Source of the DNA: an uncultured Leucobacter sp.
GTDB lineage: Bacteria; Actinomycetota; Actinomycetes; Actinomycetales; Microbacteriaceae
Direction: 5' to 3'
Assembly (NCBI GenBank): GCA_937967375.1
Contig: CALCJF010000017.1
Span: 1 to 5,859 of the forward strand
Length of the DNA: 5,859 nt
Of this stretch, positions 1-4,266 are shown in pieces. The notes under the pieces are model-generated. The model worked only from the letters and a program-made list of their open reading frames with translations. It did no database searches and had not been told where the DNA came from. The stretch's first letter is position 1, and the number at the start of each line of letters is the position of its first letter. Made by a program: the position numbers and the translations under genes.

Positions 1-156
1 GGCATCCCATGCGGCATCCCTCGCGGCAGCCCATGCGGCATCCCATGCGGCATCCCATGCGGCATCCCTCGCGGCAGCCCATGCGGCATCCCATGCGGCA
101 TCCAATGCGGCAGCCCCTGCGGCATCCCATGCGGCATCCCTCGCGGCATCCCATGC
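1..156. repeat. 12-bp tandem repeat, 13 units, with a nested 48-bp duplication
   Basis: Thirteen consecutive 12-bp units fill 1-156 without any spacing error. The commonest is GGCATCCCATGC; variants are GGCATCCCTCGC, GGCAGCCCATGC, GGCATCCAATGC and GGCAGCCCCTGC. Units 1-4 (1-48) and 5-8 (49-96) have the same order and are identical over 48 bp, so a four-unit block was recently duplicated. On the minus strand each unit encodes A-W-D-A, A-R-D-A or similar, so gain or loss of units keeps the reading frame. The array continues to the left edge and its full length is unknown. Confidence 0.97.
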
Positions 157-621
157 GGCATTAGCTTCAGTGCGCGCGGCGTACACGTGGTCAGCAGCAG
201 CCCGTGCAGTGTCGAGGTTGGTGATCGGGTCAAGGCTTCGCAGGGCGGTCGCGCGAGCGGCGAGCCCGGCGAGGTCGAGCCAGGCCGGGGTGAACGTGCG
301 GATCAGCCAGTCCAGGGCGAGGTATGAGCGGGCTTCGTCTTGGCCATCATTGGCGGTTCCGATCATGCGGGGCAGCAGGGGAATGAGGCGCTGCCGGTCG
401 AGGGTGTTCCAGCGGTCGTTCAGGCGGATTGTGAACGCGCGGAGCACGCGCGACGAGCACGAGGGCGCGTCGGTGTGGCCTTGGTCTGCGAGCCAGGCCA
501 CGACTTCCATTGCGCAGTGGCCGTTATCGAAGCTCTCGTGCGCGCCGTGGTCGAGGCCGATTGCGCCTGCTTCGAGCTGCGCGAGCTTGATCGGGTTGAT
601 CGTTGCGGTGGTGGTGTTCAT
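1..621 (-). CDS. Actinophage-type 'putative immunity protein' family member with Ala-rich repeat tail (partial, 3' end off window)
   Basis: The minus-strand frame is open from an ATG at 621-619 to the window edge (207 codons, no stop seen). A Shine-Dalgarno AAAGG (complement of 630-634) sits 8 nt upstream, and the ATG overlaps the stop of the preceding gene as ATGA. Residues 1-154 are an ordinary globular-looking sequence with HGAHESFDNGHCAMEVVAWLAD near residues 25-46, then RLNDRW, PRMIGT, DEARSYLALDWLIRTFTPAWL and LAGL. From memory, this order (CAMEAVAWLAG, then a W-N-D segment, P-R-x-x-G-T, A-x-x-W-L-x-R-T-x-T-P-A-W-L) marks a family common in actinobacteriophages and often labelled 'putative immunity protein'. 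Its biochemical function is not known to me. From residue 155 the protein becomes tetrapeptide repeats (AAWD, AARD, AAWA), probably a long alanine-rich helix. The family resemblance supports a prophage origin for the left part of the window. Family recall is fairly confident; the name 'immunity' should not be taken as a demonstrated role. Confidence 0.85.
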   Translation of the reverse strand, partial: MNTTTATINPIKLAQLEAGAIGLDHGAHESFDNGHCAMEVVAWLADQGHTDAPSCSSRVLRAFTIRLNDRWNTLDRQRLIPLLPRMIGTANDGQDEARSYLALDWLIRTFTPAWLDLAGLAARATALRSLDPITNLDTARAAADHVYAARTEANAAWDAARDAAWDAAGAAALDAAWDAAWAAARDAAWDAAWDAAWAAARDAAWDA

Positions 622-866
622 CGGTATTGCCTTTCGAGGATGGTTGCCGCGTCGGTGTTGCAGCGGCAGCAGGTGAGGTCGTTGTTGAGGAAGTGGTTGA
701 ATCGGGAGTCATACGCGGGGCACTTGAGCGCCTGGCATGCACGGATTACGTCGGTGTATTCGGCGGCTCGGGCTCGGGCTGCTTCGCGGGCTTGTTGGTC
801 GGCTCGTTCGGCTGCGTCGATGTATTTGCGACCGGCGCGAGGTCTGTAGGTGGTGCTGGTCGTCAT
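618..866 (-). CDS. Small Cys-rich hypothetical protein, phage-type, translationally coupled to the downstream gene
   Basis: This is an 82-residue ORF on the minus strand whose TGA stop overlaps the next gene's ATG (ATGA at 621-618), the usual arrangement of co-translated phage genes. Residues 18-37 are Ala/Arg/Glu-rich and predicted helical. The C-terminal half holds five cysteines: C44, C49 (CQALKC) and C66, C67, C69 (CCRC). This spacing could bind a zinc ion, but it matches no named finger I recognise. I chose the ATG at 866 because a purine-rich stretch (GAAGAAAGCGAG in the transcript sense) lies upstream. A GTG at 911 would add 15 residues but has poor ribosome-binding context. Function is unknown. 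The coupling and the family of the downstream gene suggest it belongs to the same prophage early or accessory operon. Confidence 0.7.
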   Translation of the reverse strand: MTTSTTYRPRAGRKYIDAAERADQQAREAARARAAEYTDVIRACQALKCPAYDSRFNHFLNNDLTCCRCNTDAATILERQYR

Positions 867-1249
867 CGGCGGCTCGCTTTCTTCGATGGTGAAGCGGGTG
901 GAGGTCGTCACGCCCTGAGAAGCGAGCTTGTGGGCTGCTTTTCAGAGCGTGATTCTTCGACGGAGCCAGGGGCTTCGGCATTGCACGCGCGCGGGTTTAT
1001 CCGCGCCACGACCGGGACATAGACACGAGCGGTTGAACAGTGAGTGGTGCGCGCCCAGGTATGTCTTAACCGCGCCCTCTCGTGTCTTCGGGATCACTTT
1101 TTGTTTACCGGGTGTGGTTACCGGCGCAGTAGCACACTGCGTTTCCCCCATGGGTTGCCTGGGTAGCGTCGCTGTTCAGTTGACCTCTGGGTTAGCCAGT
1201 AAGTGCGATCGAGGTAACTGTGAAGATCTCTTAACGGATGACATGCATT

Positions 1250-1280
1250 GAAGTTTTCTTCACGGGAAGTTTTCTTCACG
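1250..1280. promoter_or_regulatory. Two 15-bp direct repeats, candidate repressor operators
   Basis: GAAGTTTTCTTCACG occurs exactly twice, at 1250-1264 and 1266-1280, separated by one base (16-bp period, about 1.5 helical turns). Each copy contains an inverted GAAG-TTTT-CTTC core and ends with CTTCAC. The same CTTCAC element recurs as both halves of the palindrome at 1309-1321. The array sits between the repressor gene and the leftward phage genes. I infer that it binds the adjacent HTH protein and controls leftward transcription. Confidence 0.55.
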
Positions 1281-1299
1281 CTTTGAATGCGGCGTGTCG

Positions 1300-1328
1300 T
1301 AAACATTTCTTCACAGTGAAGTTAGACT
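1300..1328 (+). promoter_or_regulatory. Candidate promoter of the HTH repressor gene, probably leaderless
   Basis: TAAACA (1300-1305) and TAGACT (1323-1328) are separated by 17 bp. Each matches the consensus at four of six positions. The expected transcription start falls at about 1334-1336, on the ATG at 1335, and there is no Shine-Dalgarno sequence. The transcript would therefore be leaderless, which is common in actinobacteria. Confidence 0.45.
1309..1321. promoter_or_regulatory. 13-bp palindrome CTTCAC-A-GTGAAG, candidate autoregulatory operator
   Basis: This is a perfect dyad with 6-bp arms around a single A. It lies between the proposed -35 (1300-1305) and -10 (1323-1328) of the HTH gene, so bound protein would block that promoter. 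The arms share CTTCAC with the two 15-bp repeats at 1250-1280 and GTGAAG with 1220-1225, which indicates one regulator for the whole set. Binding by the HTH product is inferred, not shown. Confidence 0.6.
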
Positions 1329-1334
1329 GTGTGC

Positions 1335-1671
<337 letters not shown>

Positions 1672-1723
1672 GTGCTGCCCGTCTGGGCAACGGATATAAC
1701 CTAGCACGACTCACGCGCGAGAT

Positions 1724-1757
1724 AAAAATCGGCCCGTCCCGCTCGGCGCGTCGAGCG
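1724..1757 (-). terminator. Weak hairpin plus T-run after the 1804-2058 gene
   Basis: On the minus strand, CGCTCG-ACGCGC-CGAGCG (1757-1740) forms a 6-bp stem, followed after 11 nt by five T residues (complement of 1724-1728). The distance from stem to T-run is long for a classical rho-independent terminator. It could end the transcript of the upstream minus-strand gene before the tRNA, but this is uncertain. Confidence 0.25.
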
Positions 1758-1803
1758 TTGCGTCGTGAGCTCCCTCAGGCGCAGAATCAGCCAGCGAGCT
1801 GTC

Positions 1804-2058
1804 TCAGCGACTCTTGCGCGAGGCCTTCGCCGCTGCCTTCTGTTCGCGATCCAACTGCTTGAGCTCTGCCTCGTACTGCTCATCGTCTGCCTGCTTCGCA
1901 ACGCTTGCAAGTGCGAGTGCGAGACCGGCAGCCCAGACAACCCATACAAGGTAGCGGCGCCAATCTTTCGGCATGGCCTGAGCCTGCCTTGCAGTGCCGA
2001 GAGCGCCCATCAGTGCGCCGATGACTCCGAGGTTCGTGAGGTACTTCCCGATCGACAT
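1804..2058 (-). CDS. Small conserved-looking membrane protein, function unknown
   Basis: The 84-residue protein has a hydrophobic N-terminal stretch (about 6-22, NLGVIGALMGALG), then a basic patch MPKDWRRY. A clear membrane helix follows at about 37-54 (LVWVVWAAGLALALASVA), then a highly charged tail (55-84, EAELKQLDREQKAAAKASRKSR) that is probably helical or coiled-coil. The start ATG at 2058-2056 follows GAGGTC, with a short but usable Shine-Dalgarno spacing. It diverges from the small membrane protein at 2147, and the 88-bp gap between them contains a palindrome. No domain is recognised. The charged tail probably lies in the cytoplasm under the positive-inside rule, but topology is inferred. 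Reality of the gene is supported by a hydrophobic profile that would not arise by chance in a shadow frame. Confidence 0.7.
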   Translation of the reverse strand: MSIGKYLTNLGVIGALMGALGTARQAQAMPKDWRRYLVWVVWAAGLALALASVAKQADDEQYEAELKQLDREQKAAAKASRKSR

Positions 2059-2081
2059 GACCTCAGCCTACTGCGTACGAT
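2052..2081 (+). promoter_or_regulatory. Candidate promoter for the 2147-2377 gene
   Basis: TCGACA (2052-2057, five of six to consensus) and TACGAT (2076-2081, four of six) are 18 bp apart. They would give a leader of about 60 nt that includes the palindrome at 2097-2108. The same -10 region read on the other strand (TATCGT) could serve the divergent gene, so the two promoters may overlap. Confidence 0.3.
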
Positions 2082-2096
2082 ACTCTGGGCATATTG

Positions 2097-2108
2097 GTTG
2101 CCGGCAAC
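2097..2108. promoter_or_regulatory. Perfect 12-bp palindrome GTTGCCGGCAAC in the divergent intergenic region
   Basis: The sequence is its own reverse complement over 12 bp and lies between the divergent starts at 2058 and 2147. It is placed where a dimeric regulator could affect both genes. It is short and without a loop, so an operator is more likely than a hairpin. The regulator is unknown. Confidence 0.35.
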
Positions 2109-2146
2109 GGTTCGGTGACACCCACAGCTTTTCAGAAAGGTCGACA

Positions 2147-2377
2147 ATGGCGAAGCAGAACGAGGCACTGTTCGAAGAGAGTTCGCAGGGCGCGGTCAGC
2201 GCAGTCACGGCGATTGCCTTCACGCTATCGATGGTGCTCGTGTTCGGCGGCATGATTGTTTCGAGCTACGCATTCGGCGCGGGCGATGCAGACATTCCGC
2301 TGTTCGCCGGCGGCCTGATTGCAACGTTTATCGGTCTGATTCTGCCGTTTACCTGGCTTCCCGCGATCGGCAAGTAG
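2147..2377 (+). CDS. Small two-helix membrane protein, function unknown
   Basis: The 76-residue protein begins at an ATG preceded by a good Shine-Dalgarno (AGAAAGG, 6-nt spacing to ATG). An in-frame upstream start at 1994 lacks such a site and would run through the divergent promoter region, so it is rejected. An acidic N-terminus (EALFEESS) precedes two membrane helices: about 17-42 (VSAVTAIAFTLSMVLVFGGMIV) and about 51-71 (LFAGGLIATFIGLILPFTWL). A short Gly/Asp loop separates them. No catalytic motif is visible. A strong terminator follows, so it is transcribed as a single gene. I recognise the general type (small actinobacterial membrane protein) but cannot assign a function. Confidence 0.8.
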   Translation: MAKQNEALFEESSQGAVSAVTAIAFTLSMVLVFGGMIVSSYAFGAGDADIPLFAGGLIATFIGLILPFTWLPAIGK

Positions 2378-2402
2378 TCGCCGAGCGCAGAAGCAGGATC
2401 GA

Positions 2403-2434
2403 GGCCGGGGGAGCAAGCGCTCTCCCGGCCTTTT
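2403..2434 (+). terminator. Strong rho-independent terminator
   Basis: GGCCGGGGGAGC (2403-2414) pairs with GCTCTCCCGGCC (2419-2430) over 12 bp with one G-T pair and a tetraloop AAGC. TTTT follows directly (2431-2434). It ends the transcript of the 2147-2377 gene and separates it from ilvD. Confidence 0.93.
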
Positions 2435-2463
2435 CCATGCGCGGCGGGTATCTAGCACGAAGG

Positions 2464-2469
2464 TAGACT
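2464..2469 (+). promoter_or_regulatory. Candidate -10 box (TAGACT) of ilvD, probable leaderless start
   Basis: TAGACT ends 7 nt before the ilvD ATG, placing the expected transcription start on or beside the start codon. No Shine-Dalgarno is present at normal distance, and no good -35 is seen in the GC-rich DNA upstream. The same TAGACT hexamer lies 6 nt before the HTH gene's ATG. Confidence 0.45.
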
Positions 2470-2476
2470 GAATCGC

Positions 2477-4171
2477 ATGTCAGAGATTGATGTGAAACCG
2501 CGCAGTCGCGACGTTACCGACGGGATCGAAAAGGCCGCCGCTCGCGGCATGCTGCGTGCAGTGGGCATGGGCGATGAAGACTGGGACAAGCCCCAGATTG
2601 GCATCGCGAGCTCGTGGAACGAGATCACTCCGTGCAATCTGAGCCTTGACCGCCTAGCTCAGGGGGCGAAAGAGGGCGTGCACTCAGGCGGCGGCTATCC
2701 GCTGCAGTTCGGCACGATCTCGGTGAGCGACGGCATCTCGATGGGTCACGAGGGCATGCATTTTTCGCTCGTATCGCGCGAGGTGATCGCCGACTCGGTT
2801 GAGACGGTGATGATGGCCGAGCGGCTCGACGGCTCAGTTCTGCTCGCCGGCTGCGACAAGTCGTTGCCAGGCATGCTGATGGCTGCAGCGCGACTCGATC
2901 TCGCCTCGGTGTTTCTCTATGCGGGCTCGATAGCTCCGGGCTGGGTGAAGCTCACCGACGGCACCGAGAAAGAAGTCACGATCATCGATGCCTTCGAAGC
3001 GGTAGGTGCCTGCAAAGCGGGCACGATGAGCGAAGAAGACCTCAAGCGCATCGAGTGCGCCATCGCCCCGGGCGAGGGTGCCTGCGGTGGCATGTATACG
3101 GCCAACACGATGGCCTCGATCGCCGAAGCGCTGGGCATGAGCCTGCCGGGTTCTGCTGCACCCCCGAGCGCCGACCGCCGCCGCGACTACTACGCGCACC
3201 GCTCGGGCGAGGCGGTGGTGAATATGCTGCGCCTCGGTATCACGGCGCGCGACATTCTCACCAAGCCGGCCTTTGAGAACGCAATCACGCTGCTCATGGC
3301 CTACGGCGGGTCGACCAACGCGGTGCTGCACCTGCTGGCCATCGCGCGCGAGGCTGAGGTTGACCTGACCCTCGAAGACTTTAATCGGATCGGGGCGCGG
3401 GTGCCGCACCTTGCTGATATGAAGCCATTCGGCAAGTACGTGATGGCCGACATCGACCGCCACGGCGGCGTTCCGGTGGTGCTGAAAGCGCTCCTCGACG
3501 CTGGGCTGTTGCACGGCGACGTCTTGACTGTGACGGGCAAGACCATGGCAGAGAACCTCGCAGAGTTGAACCCCGACCCGATTGACGGCAAGGTGATTCA
3601 TCACCTCGACGACCCCATTCACGCGACCGGCGGTCTCACGATTCTGCACGGCTCGCTCGCCCCCGAAGGCTCGGTCGTGAAGACCGCTGGCTTCGACGCC
3701 GAACTCTTCGAAGGTCCCGCTCGAGTCTTCGACAGGGAGCGCGCAGCCATGGACGCGCTGACCGAGGGCAAGATCGGGAAGGGCGATATCGTCGTCATTC
3801 GTTACGAAGGGCCGAAGGGCGGCCCCGGAATGCGCGAGATGCTCGCGATCACCGCGGCCATCAAGGGCGCGGGGCTCGGCAAAGATGTACTACTATTGAC
3901 CGATGGGCGATTCTCAGGCGGCACAACCGGCCTGTGCATCGGCCACATTGCACCTGAGGCGTCAGACGGCGGTCCGATAGCCTTGGTGCGCGACGGTGAC
4001 CTGATTCGGGTCGATATCGCCGCGAAAACGCTCGACATTCTGGCCGATCCGGCCGAGCTTGAAGCCCGCAGAGCAACCTGGGCTCCGCTTCCCCCTCGCT
4101 ACACGCGTGGTGTACTTGCGAAGTACACGAAACTCGTTCGCAGCGCCTCTGAAGGCGCCATCACCGGTTAA
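2477..4171 (+). CDS. ilvD: Dihydroxy-acid dehydratase IlvD
   Basis: This cytoplasmic Fe-S enzyme (EC 4.2.1.9) converts 2,3-dihydroxy-isovalerate and 2,3-dihydroxy-3-methylvalerate to the 2-keto acids that lead to valine/leucine and isoleucine. The 564 residues are a normal full length. Family motifs are in order: SSWNEITPCN (C53), SVSDGISMGHEGM (D85), AGCDKSLPGM (C126, D127, K128), GEGACGGMYTANTM (C203), LPGSAAPPSADRRR, GGSTNAVLHL, GGPGMREML and TDGRFSGGTTG (S480). C53, C126 and C203 are the expected cluster ligands of the [2Fe-2S] type. K128 is the carbamylated, Mg-binding lysine, and S480 the proposed catalytic base. No key residue is missing. The start at 2477 gives the usual N-terminus (SRDVTDGIEKAAARGMLRAVG). 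The gene precedes ilvB on the same strand with a 95-bp gap. A run of four uncommon codons (GTA CTA CTA TTG, 3887-3898) lies just before the GRFSGG motif. Confidence 0.98.
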   Translation: MSEIDVKPRSRDVTDGIEKAAARGMLRAVGMGDEDWDKPQIGIASSWNEITPCNLSLDRLAQGAKEGVHSGGGYPLQFGTISVSDGISMGHEGMHFSLVSREVIADSVETVMMAERLDGSVLLAGCDKSLPGMLMAAARLDLASVFLYAGSIAPGWVKLTDGTEKEVTIIDAFEAVGACKAGTMSEEDLKRIECAIAPGEGACGGMYTANTMASIAEALGMSLPGSAAPPSADRRRDYYAHRSGEAVVNMLRLGITARDILTKPAFENAITLLMAYGGSTNAVLHLLAIAREAEVDLTLEDFNRIGARVPHLADMKPFGKYVMADIDRHGGVPVVLKALLDAGLLHGDVLTVTGKTMAENLAELNPDPIDGKVIHHLDDPIHATGGLTILHGSLAPEGSVVKTAGFDAELFEGPARVFDRERAAMDALTEGKIGKGDIVVIRYEGPKGGPGMREMLAITAAIKGAGLGKDVLLLTDGRFSGGTTGLCIGHIAPEASDGGPIALVRDGDLIRVDIAAKTLDILADPAELEARRATWAPLPPRYTRGVLAKYTKLVRSASEGAITG

Positions 4172-4185
4172 GGTGATCGTGCGCC
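4154..4185 (+). promoter_or_regulatory. Intercistronic hairpin spanning the ilvD stop codon
   Basis: ATCACC (4160-4165) pairs with GGTGAT (4172-4177) around the loop GGTTAA, which contains the ilvD stop TAA. The stem extends outward with GGCGC (4154-4158) pairing to GCGCC (4181-4185) across a small asymmetric bulge. No T-run follows, so it is not a classical terminator. It also includes the putative Shine-Dalgarno AAGG and the GTG of the leader ORF, so it could control leader translation. Confidence 0.4.
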
Positions 4186-4256
4186 TATTCCACCTGTGTA
4201 CACGGGTGGGGCGGGGTGACGCGTGGCAGCGAAGCGCTCCAGAAATCCAGCTATAG
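4179..4256 (+). CDS. Putative leader peptide upstream of ilvB (25 residues)
   Basis: A GTG at 4179 follows AAGG (4170-4173) with 5-nt spacing and opens a 25-codon frame beginning MRLFHLCTRVGRG and ending ...PEIQL. The TAG stop (4254-4256) is 10 nt before the ilvB ATG. An in-frame GTG at 4173 could add two residues (Ile, Val). The early codons include Leu (the rare CTA, then CTG) and Val (GTG), and the MR...RVG pattern recalls, from memory, the short leader described upstream of Streptomyces ilvB. These codons overlap the hairpin at 4190-4209. I infer attenuation or translational coupling by branched-chain amino acid supply. Leu/Val density is modest, so this remains a candidate. Confidence 0.4.
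   Translation: MRLFHLCTRVGRGDAWQRSAPEIQL
4190..4209 (+). promoter_or_regulatory. Leader-region hairpin, possible attenuator stem of ilvB
   Basis: CCACCTGT (4190-4197) pairs with ACGGGTGG (4202-4209), seven Watson-Crick pairs and one T-G, around the loop GTAC. It covers codons F-H-L-C-T-R-V of the leader ORF, so a ribosome on those codons would melt it. No T-run follows. Any regulation would need an alternative structure or an effect on ilvB translation. Confidence 0.4.
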
Positions 4257-4266
4257 AAAGTATGAA

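Larger units (their letters stand above)
867..1328. other. Long divergent intergenic region of the mobile element, no convincing gene
   Basis: About 460 bp separate the minus-strand phage genes from the plus-strand repressor. Minus-strand ORFs exist here (for example 942-1151 and 1118-1306) but show no recognisable domain and weak start signals. The right third carries the operator-like repeats described separately, plus a lone GTGAAG at 1220-1225. A direct repeat TTACCGG occurs at 1105-1111 and 1118-1124. I expect the promoter for the leftward genes somewhere here, but I cannot identify a convincing -35/-10 pair. Confidence 0.5.

Noticed and set aside
1..156. CRISPR array
   Set aside because: The units are 12 bp with no spacers and are in frame with a coding sequence, so this is a protein-coding tandem repeat.
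170..849. Plus-strand ORFs of about 140-170 aa over 170-1022
   Set aside because: They are Arg/Ala/Ser-rich shadows of the two minus-strand phage genes, which have a good SD, an ATGA overlap and family-like sequence.
942..1151. Minus-strand ORF of 69 aa containing CLCPGRGADKPARVQC
   Set aside because: The Cys pair is suggestive, and a weak AGG lies 6 nt before the ATG. But there is no recognisable domain and no continuity with the downstream genes. I would not call it without homologues.
1118..1306. Minus-strand ORF of 62 aa starting 28 bp from the repressor, position of a cro-like gene
   Set aside because: It has no HTH and no SD, and its first codons are the operator repeats themselves (KKTSREEN arises from the CTTCAC repeats).
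1765..2118. Plus-strand ORF of 117 aa
   Set aside because: It overlaps the minus-strand membrane protein and its promoter region, and its composition is that of an antisense shadow.
2834..3649. Minus-strand ORF of 271 aa antisense to ilvD
   Set aside because: Long antisense ORFs are common in high-GC genes. The sequence is His/Arg/Val-rich with no motif, and ilvD is complete on the other strand.
4190..4209. Rho-independent terminator between ilvD and ilvB
   Set aside because: The stem is good, but no T-run follows it, so it is listed as a regulatory hairpin instead.
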